DNA of 64,000 bases, taken from contig CAWBPR010000016.1 in NCBI GenBank assembly GCA_963790775.1, positions 62,001 to 126,000 of the forward strand. The letters are read 5' to 3'. A program made the position numbers and the translations under genes. Source of the DNA: JASJBU01 sp963790775 (GTDB lineage: Bacteria; Pseudomonadota; Gammaproteobacteria; Chromatiales; Chromatiaceae). Numbering within the stretch: position 1 is the first letter of the stretch; every line of letters begins with the position of its first letter. Under the pieces are notes generated by a model, which searched no databases, was not told where the DNA came from, and saw only the letters and a program-made list of their open reading frames with translations. Below are positions 18,188-27,728 of the stretch, in pieces.

Positions 18188-19546
18188 TTAATCGTCATGA
18201 TCATTTCGCCGTCCGTGACCGCGTTTTTGCTTACTGATAGCCCAGGTGCCATCGCCATCATCCGCTGCGGAGTGCTGGATGTTCACATACAGGGTGTCAG
18301 GGTTGAGAGGGCTGAAGTAGATGCCGGTGCCTTCCGCGCCTGGGTCTGTCAGGGAGGCGAATAGCTTGACCTTGTTCGAGACGCCGAAATCATTGGTCTC
18401 CTGGCTGGCGAACCAGATATCGGAAGGTACATTGTCCTCTATCATCACCAGGTCCCCGTTGGGGGCTTCAGCCAGGTTGTCGACGCTGTCGAAACCGCTC
18501 TGGAAAGTTTCATCGCCGGGCTTGCCTATCTCTACGGGGACATTCATCCCGGGTTTGACGAAGTTGGTGACCAACAGGGTATCGAGATTGATTGCGATCA
18601 CTCGTCCCTCGTACATCTCGCGGGTGAATGCCAGTTCCCCGGTGTCGGGGTCGGTTGCTACGTCACGGGGACCTTCAGTGATGGCAACGTAGAGCGTATC
18701 GCCGATGATCTCAAGATCCTCGGGACGCTGATAGCTCTGGCCACCAAACTCACTACCGGACTCACGCGCCTTGAGAGGATCGATGGGTCCGGCCCATTCC
18801 CCTTGACCCACCCCGTCAGCTCCAGTCACTTTCAAAACGTAGAGGGACCCGGAAGAGAGATTTCCATAGAAATCAGGCACGAACTTATAAACGCCCCCAC
18901 CGCAGGGGACGGTTCCATCGCAGCCGACTGAGCGGCCACGGTGCTCATCCACGATATAGATATTTCCATCAGCATCGAGATCCATGCCCTCATGCGCCAG
19001 TCGGCCCGCTGCCGGGCGATCGATGACGTCGACAGCGGTCATCGGGTCATTCTGGTCCAGAACGATTTCAAACAAGCGTCCTTCAAAGGTCTCCTCGGCA
19101 AACAGCAGGGTTCCCCAGGGGGTCCAGCGTATACCGTCGAGCGCATTCCAGGAGGGGTCCTGGACCAGCAGCTTGGCGCTTCCGGTTTGAAGGTCGATGA
19201 CCGAAACTGATCCACCTTCAGGCAGGCTGTCGGGAAGACGAAGTTCATGTGTCCGATACATAAAACGGCCGGACATTTTACCGCTCTCATTAACGCTGTT
19301 CATATCGGGCCAATCGTCACGGCCGCCGTCGTAAACATTCAGGTCTGTCTCATTGGAGACGATGGATTGGGTGAATCCCTGTGGAATGATCCATGGAGCG
19401 GATGCGTCCCAGTCTGCGGAATTTGCAGAGGCTTCGATGGGTTTGAAATCAAAGCTGGAGTAAGCATCTTCCTCACCAGCGAATGTGCTGGCAGACATAA
19501 CCAGTGCTGCAGCAATGGCGGTTAAGAGAATGTGTCGATTTATCAT
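18188..19546 (-). CDS. PhoX-like (DUF839) exported phosphatase/esterase
   Basis: 452 residues from the ATG at 19546, chosen because it starts a signal peptide (MINRHILLTAIAAALVMSAS) and has AGAGGA upstream. Mature protein shows the PhoX/DUF839 beta-propeller pattern: WNALDGIRWTPWGTLLFAEE, HEGMDLDADGNIYIVDEH, YQRPEDLEIIGDTLYVAITE, DNLAEAPNGDLVMIEDN and DTLYVNIQHS near the C-terminus. PhoX enzymes are calcium/iron-dependent periplasmic alkaline phosphatases; the Glu and Asp residues of these repeats are the usual metal ligands. The C-terminal tail is basic and His/Arg-rich. Single gene; no phosphate-box could be defined. Confidence 0.82.
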   Translation of the reverse strand: MINRHILLTAIAAALVMSASTFAGEEDAYSSFDFKPIEASANSADWDASAPWIIPQGFTQSIVSNETDLNVYDGGRDDWPDMNSVNESGKMSGRFMYRTHELRLPDSLPEGGSVSVIDLQTGSAKLLVQDPSWNALDGIRWTPWGTLLFAEETFEGRLFEIVLDQNDPMTAVDVIDRPAAGRLAHEGMDLDADGNIYIVDEHRGRSVGCDGTVPCGGGVYKFVPDFYGNLSSGSLYVLKVTGADGVGQGEWAGPIDPLKARESGSEFGGQSYQRPEDLEIIGDTLYVAITEGPRDVATDPDTGELAFTREMYEGRVIAINLDTLLVTNFVKPGMNVPVEIGKPGDETFQSGFDSVDNLAEAPNGDLVMIEDNVPSDIWFASQETNDFGVSNKVKLFASLTDPGAEGTGIYFSPLNPDTLYVNIQHSAADDGDGTWAISKQKRGHGRRNDHDD

Positions 19547-19931
19547 GCAGATCGGTCCTCTAACTGTTTCGAATGGAGGTACAGCCGGAATTGCCGATGG
19601 CAGTCGCGGCTGAATCATTTTTCAATCTTGAGAAGCGTGCATTATGCAGTGCATAAATAACTTGAAGATGACAGGGCGATGAATTTTACATTACAGGATT
19701 CCGCGCGTTTGTGTTATTTCATGCTTGATAATCAGTAAATATACTGTATTTAACGAAGATTCAGTGCGGCTGCCTGTTATTACGGAGGAGGTTTAGTCTG
19801 AATTAATAGTTGAACCAGAGCGAGTGGAAGAAGACTTGGGGCGCGGGATTATTGATGAAACGCGAGATCTGTTTTATGCCTCACTTTGCAGCGCGTAAAG
19901 TTTCTGCCCAGCCAAGCTGGGAATACTCAGA
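19547..19931. other. Intergenic region upstream of the PhoX-like gene
   Basis: Contains the presumed minus-strand promoter of the PhoX-like gene. The AT-rich part around 19640-19760 is the best candidate. A plus-strand frame at 19810 overlaps the end of EcsC and has no support. Confidence 0.35.
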
Positions 19932-20777
19932 CTACCAGCCTTCGACAGGACTGAACTCCTGCTCGGACTCGGTCTCTTCATCATACAGTGCCTGGTAGGC
20001 CCCCTTAATCAGCTCATCACCATGTTGGCGCTCCAGACGCCGCACGATGAAGTGACCTTTGGCAACATCCTGATAGTGGGACATGAAGATCAGATTGAGC
20101 ATCGCACCGCTTACTGCGCCGGCGATAGGCACCAGCTGGGCTGCGGCCTTGTCGGAAATGACCACGCCGAAGCGTGCGGCAATGGCGCGTACGATCTCTA
20201 TGGCTGCCGGGATATGAGGGCCGTCCGTATTGGCGGCGTATTCCAGGATATCCCGTTCGAAATGGAGACCGAGGGTCATCCTTAAACCGTAATAGCCCAG
20301 ATCTGCAGCCTCATCCTCTTTGGTGCGGCCGCCCAGGGCAAAGACCTGCACGCATGCCATTCTTGCTTCTCGCTGTTTCAGGTCTTCACCATGCGCATGA
20401 GCGATGTTCGCAATGGAGCGCATTATCAGCGTCGTGGTAACCGGAAGTTCTGCCAGCAGGGTCAATGGCCCGAAAAATCCCCCCGCTGCGCCGACGCCAC
20501 TGACCATGAGTTTATGCAGTGTGTTATTGGCCTTCGATGTCTCGGTGTGCTGCAGCGAAGCGACCGCAAGTTGCAGTGACCGGTGGATGCTGGCTTGCGC
20601 AGCCTGCTCCAGGCGCCGCCTCCAGTGCGTGGGTAACAGCGCCAGACCCTCTTCAATGGGCACCGCAAGTACGTTGCTCAATCTGGCTGCCAGAGAGGGG
20701 TGTTCCAGGTGTTGGAAGGCCCAGCGGAGCTCAGCTGTTTCCTGTTCAGACAGTCCGCCTGTTATCACATCTGTCAT
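19932..20777 (-). CDS. EcsC family protein
   Basis: 281 residues from the ATG at 20777 (AGGTG six bases upstream; a GTG three codons earlier is the alternative). The core shows the EcsC pattern: a glycine-rich hydrophobic stretch VSGVGAAGGFFGPLTLLAELP, TLIMRSIANIAHAHGEDL, ACVQVFALGG, and a second glycine/alanine segment (VPIAGAVSGAMLNLIFMSHY). EcsC proteins are membrane-associated and of unknown function; in Bacillus ecsC sits with an ABC transporter, which is absent here. It is the last of a set of small membrane-linked proteins around 20-23 kb. Confidence 0.82.
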   Translation of the reverse strand: MTDVITGGLSEQETAELRWAFQHLEHPSLAARLSNVLAVPIEEGLALLPTHWRRRLEQAAQASIHRSLQLAVASLQHTETSKANNTLHKLMVSGVGAAGGFFGPLTLLAELPVTTTLIMRSIANIAHAHGEDLKQREARMACVQVFALGGRTKEDEAADLGYYGLRMTLGLHFERDILEYAANTDGPHIPAAIEIVRAIAARFGVVISDKAAAQLVPIAGAVSGAMLNLIFMSHYQDVAKGHFIVRRLERQHGDELIKGAYQALYDEETESEQEFSPVEGW

Positions 20778-20889
20778 GCTGTTCACCTGTATCCTGATCC
20801 GTCATGCTTGGATGGACGACTCAACAAAGTGGCGCTGAATGCTTTGAATCTCTCTAGTAAAATTTTCAGACTATATGACTACAGAGGTT

Positions 20890-21132
20890 TCACATCCTCA
20901 GGTTAGGCAGCTTACGCTCGACGGTATTGATCATGATTCCGCTCAGCACAGAGAAGACGCCGGTTACCGCCGCAATTTTGGCCAGCTCTTTCGCAGGGGG
21001 AAGACGTAGTTTGAATTTACCATCCGCTTCCGCCATGCCCATATTATAATGGATGATCGCCTCTGCCATGAATACACCAAATGTGATGCCGCCGACGAAA
21101 AGACTTCTCATGATCCCTATCCCCTGTTTCAT
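20890..21132 (-). CDS. Small membrane protein, 80 aa
   Basis: Two hydrophobic segments (about 8-30 and 53-69) separated by a charged loop. The first AUG (21132) and one at 21111 (MRSLFVGG, with AGGGGATAGGG upstream) are both possible starts. No family recognised. It diverges from the DUF5132/HMA pair and could share their promoter region. Confidence 0.5.
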   Translation of the reverse strand: MKQGIGIMRSLFVGGITFGVFMAEAIIHYNMGMAEADGKFKLRLPPAKELAKIAAVTGVFSVLSGIMINTVERKLPNLRM

Positions 21133-21394
21133 TGGTTTTGTTTACACTGAGATATTATCATAAATCACATGTGTGACGTGATTGAGATAGGGGGTTGGAT
21201 TATAAACCGGCTGACCCTGTCGAACGTTTTACTGTTTTGTGAATTTTTCGCAGGTTTATCATTCGCCATTATGATGCGATAGACTGGATTTCGTTGGTTA
21301 AAAGCAATTTAGCCAGCCTGGCAGAGAAAACAGGGTTGCTGATGAGAAACTGTTCCGCAAAGAAATTAGAAGGATCAATCAAGGAGCTGGCGCT

Positions 21395-21703
21395 ATGCTG
21401 AGAAACGATGATCTTGTTCGAGGTGTTGCTATCGGTGTAGGGATAGCGGTTCTGGTGCCATTGGCCATAGTGACGCTGGCGCCGATTGTGAAGCCCCTGG
21501 CGCGCTCAGCCATGAAGGCTGGAATTCGTGCTTATGAAAAAGGGCGTGAATCCCTGGAGGAGTTTGGTGAGACAGTGGACGACATCATCGCCGAGGTGGA
21601 AGAGGAGATGATTGATGAACATCAAGCTGCAGAGGTCGTGATGGAGGCGGCTGAGGCAGGCGAGCCGTCCGCAGTATCAGGTGTCAGCGGGCGAGAGAGC
21701 TGA
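21395..21703 (+). CDS. DUF5132-like membrane protein
   Basis: 102 residues: a single transmembrane helix (about 10-33, GVAIGVGIAVLVPLAIV), then an amphipathic stretch (KPLARSAMKAGIRAYEKGRE) and an acidic coiled tail. This is the DUF5132 pattern, small proteins that sit next to heavy-metal-associated domain proteins or P1-ATPases. AAGGAG lies eight bases before the ATG. Its stop overlaps the start of the next gene (TGATG), so the two are translationally coupled. Confidence 0.75.
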   Translation: MLRNDDLVRGVAIGVGIAVLVPLAIVTLAPIVKPLARSAMKAGIRAYEKGRESLEEFGETVDDIIAEVEEEMIDEHQAAEVVMEAAEAGEPSAVSGVSGRES

Positions 21704-22188
21704 TGTTACCGAGAGCTTACATAATTCACCAGCTGAGAGGTCGGCTACGGCTCAGGATTACCGAAAAACGCCAGGACCCTGACTATATTCAGGAGGTTTG
21801 CGGCAAACTGGAATCGCTGCCAGGAGTCGCCGAGGTCAGTTTCAATGAAACCACCGGCAGTCTGTTGCTGCTGCACCCGGAACTGGGCTTTGCCGAGCTG
21901 GAGCCGCAGTTGCTGGAGCTGGCCCTATTCGAGTTGGTTAATGGTCCTGAGCCAAAATCCCCATTGTTAAATCCTGTGTGGCAGGGGTTTTCCTGGTTCG
22001 ATCAGGCAATATCCAGCGGCAGTGCGGGCAATATTGATCTCCGTTCACTGGCCTTTCTTGGGCTGCTGGGTCTGTCCGCCCAGCAGATCTACCGGGGAAA
22101 CATAGTCGGACCCGCAATTCCCATGCTCCTCGGCGCATTGAATATGGCCCAGCAGATCAACCAGCCGACAGTTGATACAGATACCTGA
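21703..22188 (+). CDS. HMA-like domain membrane protein
   Basis: 161 residues. Residues 1-70 have the ferredoxin-like HMA fold pattern seen at the N-terminus of heavy-metal P1-ATPase relatives (YIIHQLRGRLRLRI, ESLPGVAEVSFNETTGSLLL), but the metal-binding Cys-x2-Cys is missing, so it likely binds a partner or lipid rather than metal. The C-terminal part has hydrophobic segments (IDLRSLAFLGLLGLSAQ, GPAIPMLLGALN). Coupled to the DUF5132 gene by a one-base overlap. Confidence 0.72.
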   Translation: MLPRAYIIHQLRGRLRLRITEKRQDPDYIQEVCGKLESLPGVAEVSFNETTGSLLLLHPELGFAELEPQLLELALFELVNGPEPKSPLLNPVWQGFSWFDQAISSGSAGNIDLRSLAFLGLLGLSAQQIYRGNIVGPAIPMLLGALNMAQQINQPTVDTDT

Positions 22189-22193
22189 TCTCA

Positions 22194-22955
22194 TCAATCC
22201 TCTTTCACCTGGGAAGGCTTGTGCAGATGAACCGGCGCCACACGGCGTTTTCGCATCTTGATGTTCATCATCTCAACCGACAGGGAAAATGCCATGGCAA
22301 AGTAGATATAACCCTTGGGTATATGCATATCCAGCCCCTCGCCGATCAGCGCCACGCCGACCAGCACCAGGAAACTCAGGGCCAGCATTTTGATGCTGGG
22401 GTGGCGGTCGACGAAATCACCGATCGCCTTGGCTGCGAACATCATCACCCCGACCGCGATAATGATGGCCAGCACCATCACCGGCACGTGCTTGGCCATG
22501 CCGACTGCGGTGATTACTGAGTCGAGCGAGAAGATGATATCGACGATGGCAATCTGCCCCATCAGGGCCGCATAACTGGTGACCACCTTGGGCTGGGTGT
22601 GCTCCTCTTCCTCTCCCTCGAGGTTTTCGTACATCTCCTGGCTGCTTTTATAGAGCAGGAAGAGGCCACCGCCGATCAGGATCAGATCCCGCCCGGAGAT
22701 GGCCTGTTCCAAAATAGTGAAGATGGGGGTGGTCAGGCGCATCACCCAAGCCAGGGAGAGCAGCAGGGCGATACGGGTGAGCATCGCGAGGGCGAGGCCC
22801 TGCATTCGCGCACGGTGGCGCTGATGCTCCGGGAGGCGTCCAACCAGGATGGAAATAAAGATGATGTTATCTATCCCCAGTACGATTTCCAGGGCTGTCA
22901 ATGTAAGCAGGGCCAGCCAGGCCTCCGGGCTTGTCACCCACTCCATCCCCATCAT
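22194..22955 (-). CDS. TerC family integral membrane protein
   Basis: 253 residues with about seven membrane helices and the TerC signature acids: LEIVLGIDNIIFISILV near residue 22 and IAIVDIIFSLDSVITAVGM near 136. Members (TerC, Alx, MeeF/MeeY) include manganese exporters that support metalloenzyme loading at the membrane. Residues 112-122 form an acidic cytosolic loop (ENLEGEEEEHT). It converges with the HMA gene with only 5 bases between the stops. Metal substrate is inferred from the family, not shown. Confidence 0.9.
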   Translation of the reverse strand: MMGMEWVTSPEAWLALLTLTALEIVLGIDNIIFISILVGRLPEHQRHRARMQGLALAMLTRIALLLSLAWVMRLTTPIFTILEQAISGRDLILIGGGLFLLYKSSQEMYENLEGEEEEHTQPKVVTSYAALMGQIAIVDIIFSLDSVITAVGMAKHVPVMVLAIIIAVGVMMFAAKAIGDFVDRHPSIKMLALSFLVLVGVALIGEGLDMHIPKGYIYFAMAFSLSVEMMNIKMRKRRVAPVHLHKPSQVKED

Positions 22956-23123
22956 AATGACCCCCTTGTTTCGACTGCTGGTTGATCCGTTCTTTCAAAC
23001 CCGTCCATTGTACTCGGGGCATGCAAGGAATGGCCAGAAATTGCTCCACTCCTGGAGAGACTCTTGGAGTACAATTGTGGAAAGGGAGTTGGATAATATC
23101 CGGGACTTGAGTGGAGGTTCGCC

Positions 23124-23324
23124 ATGCTATACAAGATGATCGTGAATATTGGATTTATGGCCCTGGGTTACTACCTGGGAAGGGAGGTGGGTCGCACGGA
23201 AGGGGTTCGTGAGCAGCTGCTCCATGCCAGAAAATCGGGTGGATCTACCAATATGAGAGATGCAGTTGTCATCGATAGGGAAAAAAGCGCTTCGAGCAAC
23301 GGACAGTCATCCGTAAATCATTAA
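23124..23324 (+). CDS. Small membrane-anchored protein, 66 aa
   Basis: One N-terminal hydrophobic helix (IVNIGFMALGYYLG) followed by a charged soluble tail. GGAGG is six bases in front of the ATG. No family recognised. It is 43 bases ahead of the PHA-system protein in the same direction and may be co-transcribed. Confidence 0.55.
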   Translation: MLYKMIVNIGFMALGYYLGREVGRTEGVREQLLHARKSGGSTNMRDAVVIDREKSASSNGQSSVNH

Positions 23325-23367
23325 TTCACGCATTCAGAACCATCTCAGGATTTTCAGGAGCCCGTTT

Positions 23368-23643
23368 ATGGCAAATATCAAGATCAGGCGGCGGCATAGC
23401 TTGGGACGTGGGGTTGCCCGAAAAAAGGTTGAAGAGATTGCAAATTCGCTACAAGACAAACTCAATGCAAAATGGTCCTGGAACGGTGACTCCCTGAATT
23501 TTCAGCGTTCGGGGGCATCCGGTTCGGTTGATGTCGGTGAGGATTATGTCGAGTTCAATGTCAAGCTGGGCATGCTGCTCACGCCGATGAAAGGTGTCAT
23601 CGAGGACGCGATCCAGCAGAAGGTGGATAAGACTCTGGTGTGA
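23368..23643 (+). CDS. Polyhydroxyalkanoic acid system family protein
   Basis: 91 residues that fit the small PHA_gran_rgn family: IKIRRRHSLGRGVARKKVEE, WNGDSLNFQRSGASGSVDV and VKLGMLLTPMKGVIEDAI. The family was named from its place in polyhydroxyalkanoate gene sets, but its role is not established. No PHA synthase gene lies nearby. AGGAG sits eight bases before the ATG. Confidence 0.8.
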   Translation: MANIKIRRRHSLGRGVARKKVEEIANSLQDKLNAKWSWNGDSLNFQRSGASGSVDVGEDYVEFNVKLGMLLTPMKGVIEDAIQQKVDKTLV

Positions 23644-23837
23644 CAGGACGCTCATTGTAGTCAGCCAATCTTGGGTTGGTTTGACACGACAGTCTGGTGA
23701 TTGCGCTATGTTATAAATCCCCCTGTTTGCGGAGAAAAATCCAGCTACATGATTCCGGGATGTCCCAGGCCCTTGGAAAGATGGACAAATTCTCCTGGAT
23801 GCCTTGAGTGCCATCAAACAGACCTACTCCTCGAGGA

Positions 23838-26330
23838 TTAAAGCTCAACCGGTACTGGTTTAACCTTCCAGATCTCCTCGCAGTATTCACGGATCGCGCG
23901 ATCCGATGAGAATTTACCCATGCGGGCGACATTCAGGATGGACATCCGGGTCCATTCTCCAGGATGCCGAAATGTGCGGGTAACGGCCTGCTGGCACTCG
24001 ACATAGGATTGGTAGTCGGCCATCAGCATATAGGGATCACTGCTCAACAGCGGATCCACCAGTGGCTTGAATAGCTCAGTATCCCCGTGGGAGAAAAAAC
24101 CGGATGCGATGAGATCGATGCTGTCTCTTAATTCAAGATTGTCCCGATAGTACTCCCAGGGCCGGTATCCCTCTGCCTGAAGACGGTAGATCTCTTTGCA
24201 GATCAGCCCAAACATGAAGAAATTATCCGCCCCGACCTCTTCCCGGATCTCGATATTGGCGCCATCCAATGTGCCGATGGTCAGCGCGCCATTCAGCGAA
24301 AATTTCATGTTGCCGGTGCCGGATGCCTCTTTTCCGGCAGTGGATATCTGCTCCGACAGGTCAGCCGCCGGGTAGATTCTTTGCGCATTCTTGACATTGA
24401 AGTTGGGAAAGAACACCACCTTGAGCTTGTCGTTGACGTCAGTGTCCCGGTTGATCATGTAGGCAACTGAATTGATCAGCTTGATGATCAGCTTGGCCAT
24501 CTTGTAACCGGGCGCCGCCTTGCCGGCAAAGATGAAGGTGCGCGGTGTGAAGTCCTCGTTTGGATTGTGTTTCAATCGATTGTAGAGGGTGATGATATGC
24601 AGCAGATTGAGATGCTGGCGCTTATATTCATGGATGCGTTTGGCGTGGATATCGAACAGGGAGTCAGGGTCGATGATCTCCCCCGTACGCTCTTTGATCA
24701 GTTGCGCCAGCACCACCTTGGCGGCTCTTTTCTGCTGCTGCCAGAGTGACTGGAATTGCATGTTTGTTGCCAGTTCTTCCAGCCGGCTCAGTTGATCCAG
24801 ATCCGTGGTCCAGTCACAGCCGATCTGGTCGCGGATCAAGCGGGAGAGTCCCGGGTTGCTCAACAGCATGAAACGTCTGGGAGTCACCCCATTGGTTTTG
24901 TTGCTGAACCTTTCCGGCCAGAGCCTGTAAAAGTCCTGCATCACATCCTGTTTCAATAGTTCGGTATGCAGTTTGGCGACCCCATTCACCGCAAAACTGC
25001 CGACGAAGGCCAGGTTGGCCATACGCACATGCTTTTGCTCGCCCTCTTCGATAATCGAGAGGTTGTCTATCTGCATGTCGACGCCATACATGCGGCGCCG
25101 TACTTCATCAAGAAAGCGTCCGTTTATCTCGTAGATGATTTGCATGTGACGCGGCAGCATCTCTTCGAGCAGAGAGAGAGGCCAGCGTTCCAGTGCCTCG
25201 GGCAACAGGGTATGGTTGGTATAGGCAAAAGTATTGCGGGTGGCGTGCCAGGCTGCGTCCCAGTCCAGGCGGTGTTCATCGATCAGCAGGCGCATCAACT
25301 CGGGAACGGCAAGGGCCGGATGGGTATCATTCAGCTGGGCCGCATATTTCTCATGAAATCTTTCCAGGCTATCGCCTTTCTGCAGGTAGATGCGGATCAT
25401 GTCCTGGAGTGAGCAGCTGACGAAAAAGTATTGCTGCTGCAGGCGCAGCTGTTTGCCGGCTGCGGGTTCATCGTTAGGGTAGAGAACTTTGGTGATGTTT
25501 TCCGAAACCACCTTTTTGTCGACTGCGGCGTAGTAATCTCCCAAATTGAAGGCCTGGAAGTCGAAGGACTCCGGGGCCTCGGCCTTCCACAGCCGCAGCA
25601 GGTTTACCGTATTCACCCCGTAGCCGAGAATTGGTGTGTCATAGGCGATGCCCTGTACGATGCGGTTGGGTATCCAACGCACTCGGAAGCGGCCGTCGAC
25701 ATCATCCACAAACTGCTCCGTGTGGCCGCCGAACTTGACGTCAAAGGTCAATTTCCGCCTTGGCAGTTCCCAGGGGTTGCCATGGCGTAGCCAGTTATCG
25801 GTCTTTTCCACTTGCCACCCATCACGTATCTCCTGATCGAAGATACCGAATTCATAGCGGATGCCATAGCCGATAGCGGGGATCTCCAGGCTGGCAAGAG
25901 AGTCCATGTAACAGGCTGCGAGACGGCCCAGGCCGCCATTGCCCAGTCCGGGTTCCTGCTCCTCTTCCAACAGTTGACTAAGGTCCTGGTCAAGCTCCTT
26001 TAAGGCCTGATTCATCTCATCTCTTATACCGAGGTTGGTGATGTTGTTGCAGAGATGGGGACCCAGCAGAAATTCAGCTGACAGGTAGCAGACAGTACGG
26101 CTGCCCTGTTTTTTATAGGTCTGCGCGGTGCTGATCCAGCGGCGAACCAGGCGATCCCGCACCGCAAAGGCGACGGCCAGATACCAGTCATTGGCGATTG
26201 CGACATCCGGGAAACGGCCTTGCTGATAGAACAGGTGGTCTATGATGGCGCGTTTGAGTGCTTCGACGCCAAGGCCGGTTCGGCTGTGGTTGTCGTCGTC
26301 TGTCTTGCCTTTGGTGGGCATGTTTTTCAT
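23838..26330 (-). CDS. glgP: Glycogen/maltodextrin phosphorylase
   Basis: PLP enzyme that releases glucose-1-phosphate from glycogen ends by phosphorolysis. 830 residues from the ATG at 26330, which has GAGGAG five bases upstream (an upstream GTG/ATG frame would add 14 residues). Signatures: LGNGGLGRLAACYMDSLASL, YEFGIFDQ, EPAAGKQLRLQQQYFF, FTYTNHTLLPEALE-type block, KRIHEYKRQHLN, the PLP lysine in ASGTGNMKFSLNGALTIGT and DGANIEI. Full-length and intact. It stands alone in the minus direction; other glycogen genes are not in the window. Confidence 0.95.
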   Translation of the reverse strand: MKNMPTKGKTDDDNHSRTGLGVEALKRAIIDHLFYQQGRFPDVAIANDWYLAVAFAVRDRLVRRWISTAQTYKKQGSRTVCYLSAEFLLGPHLCNNITNLGIRDEMNQALKELDQDLSQLLEEEQEPGLGNGGLGRLAACYMDSLASLEIPAIGYGIRYEFGIFDQEIRDGWQVEKTDNWLRHGNPWELPRRKLTFDVKFGGHTEQFVDDVDGRFRVRWIPNRIVQGIAYDTPILGYGVNTVNLLRLWKAEAPESFDFQAFNLGDYYAAVDKKVVSENITKVLYPNDEPAAGKQLRLQQQYFFVSCSLQDMIRIYLQKGDSLERFHEKYAAQLNDTHPALAVPELMRLLIDEHRLDWDAAWHATRNTFAYTNHTLLPEALERWPLSLLEEMLPRHMQIIYEINGRFLDEVRRRMYGVDMQIDNLSIIEEGEQKHVRMANLAFVGSFAVNGVAKLHTELLKQDVMQDFYRLWPERFSNKTNGVTPRRFMLLSNPGLSRLIRDQIGCDWTTDLDQLSRLEELATNMQFQSLWQQQKRAAKVVLAQLIKERTGEIIDPDSLFDIHAKRIHEYKRQHLNLLHIITLYNRLKHNPNEDFTPRTFIFAGKAAPGYKMAKLIIKLINSVAYMINRDTDVNDKLKVVFFPNFNVKNAQRIYPAADLSEQISTAGKEASGTGNMKFSLNGALTIGTLDGANIEIREEVGADNFFMFGLICKEIYRLQAEGYRPWEYYRDNLELRDSIDLIASGFFSHGDTELFKPLVDPLLSSDPYMLMADYQSYVECQQAVTRTFRHPGEWTRMSILNVARMGKFSSDRAIREYCEEIWKVKPVPVEL

Positions 26331-26802
26331 GGGGACTCCTCTGGAAAACTCAGGTTTTGCCTGTTCCCGCAATACCTGCCAGTGTTGATCAGGTGTCCGT
26401 CAGAACGGCCGGTCATCTCTCCGCTGATATGGGCCCGATAGCACGAAGAGGCTGAGACCATGGTCAGTTACAGCTGACTCTCAATATATAATCCAGGCTG
26501 GAGGAGATGTGTTGCAGTTCTGACATCAATCTGTCTTCACTTATATTATTTTTCGACTGGCTGATGCCAGCAGCACTTTAGCCGCTATTATACCTGCTTT
26601 AACCCTGAAAGGGTGCAGGCATGCTATTTATAAGAAGGCTTGATTGGTAAACCGGAACTGTGTGTTCTACTGCAATGCGGAGGTCGCGGTCGCCAGGTCG
26701 GTGGCTCTACTCTGTGACGCTGGCAGGTTGGTGTCGATGAGGTTCTATGAGTGACTGATGACAGCATCGATTTTCAGACATAAAAGTGGTAGAAGGGCGG
26801 TC
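26331..26802. other. Divergent intergenic region with stem-loop
   Basis: Separates glgP and dgkA. At 26593-26619 a stem-loop forms from CCTGC..ACCCT and AGGGTGCAGG with a GAA loop and a TTTA bulge. Both promoters must lie here; I cannot assign them. Confidence 0.4.
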
Positions 26803-27174
26803 ATGGAGACAAATAAACCGAACAATAACCGTGGGCTCCGTCGCCTGATCAATGCCGCGCGCTGGTCGATGAAGGGATTTCGATCAACATTCAAGAATGA
26901 AGAGGCCTTTCGCCAGGAACTTTCTTTGTTAATCATTCTGGCGCCAGTCGGTTACTGGATGGGTGAGAATGGAGTGGAGCAGGCGCTGTTGATCGGCTCG
27001 CTCTTTATCCTGCTGATTGTTGAATTGCTGAATACGGCAGTTGAGACAGTGGTGGACCGCATTGGTCCTGAACAGCATGAACTCTCGGGGCGCGCCAAGG
27101 ATCAAGGCTCCGCGGCGGTGTTCGTGGCAGTAGTACTGGTGATCATTATCTGGTTTCTGGTATTGCAGGGTTGA
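26803..27174 (+). CDS. dgkA: Diacylglycerol kinase
   Basis: 123 residues, three transmembrane helices, with the DgkA signature ELLNTAVETVVDRI and the GRAKDQGSAAVFVA block. It phosphorylates diacylglycerol to phosphatidate, recycling lipid made during membrane-derived glucan synthesis. Start at 26803 chosen because it has AAGGGCGG upstream and gives the usual N-terminus; an earlier ATG at 26758 would add 15 residues. It reads straight into the Nudix gene and the kinase/phosphatase gene run that follows, so it may be the first gene of that operon. Confidence 0.93.
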   Translation: METNKPNNNRGLRRLINAARWSMKGFRSTFKNEEAFRQELSLLIILAPVGYWMGENGVEQALLIGSLFILLIVELLNTAVETVVDRIGPEQHELSGRAKDQGSAAVFVAVVLVIIIWFLVLQG

Positions 27175-27255
27175 TTGTATGAGATGGGAAAACCTGAATC
27201 TCATCAGTTGTTTACTGGGCATGGATGGTGCGAATGCGATATCATCTTAAATGCC

Positions 27256-27726
27256 ATGCAAAATCTTGAACCTAACATAAGAAATGCCGTGCGGGCAGTT
27301 ATCCTGCGTGAAGGCGCCATTCTGATGCAGAAAAAGTGGTCCGAAACCAAAGGCGAATGGTACACCCTGCCCGGTGGCGGGCAGGGTGTCGAAGAAACCC
27401 TGACCGAGGCTCTGCAGCGCGAGTGCGAAGAGGAGATCGGGGTGCGGGTGCAGATCGGTGACCTGTTACGGGTGGCTGATTTTTATAAACTGAGGGAGAC
27501 TGAGTTCCCTTCCACCCGCCATCTGGTCGAGTTTATGTTTGCCTGCTCCGTGCCGGAGGACTATCAACCGGGCAACGGTTATCATCCCGACAAGCATCAG
27601 ATCGACGTCGTCTGGCTGCCACTCAAAGATATCGCCAAACAGCAGTTGTTTCCTGCCGGTCTGGGGAACGCGCTGCAGGATCTGCACAGCGACAGCGTCC
27701 CCTGTTATCTGGGTCTTATGAGTTGA
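27256..27726 (+). CDS. Nudix hydrolase
   Basis: 156 residues with a complete Nudix box GGGQGVEETLTEALQRECEE then EIGV (about 39-62), giving the GX5EX7REUXEEXGU pattern, so it should hydrolyse a nucleoside diphosphate linked to another group. Start is uncertain: 27256 (MQNLEP) gives a typical N-terminus; an open frame reaches back to 27175. It overlaps the start of the PhoU/APH kinase gene, which makes it likely part of the same operon. Confidence 0.85.
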   Translation: MQNLEPNIRNAVRAVILREGAILMQKKWSETKGEWYTLPGGGQGVEETLTEALQRECEEEIGVRVQIGDLLRVADFYKLRETEFPSTRHLVEFMFACSVPEDYQPGNGYHPDKHQIDVVWLPLKDIAKQQLFPAGLGNALQDLHSDSVPCYLGLMS

Positions 27727-27728
27727 GT

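Noticed and set aside
19810..19998. Small plus-strand gene between the PhoX-like and EcsC genes
   Set aside because: Overlaps the end of EcsC and has no family or ribosome-site support.
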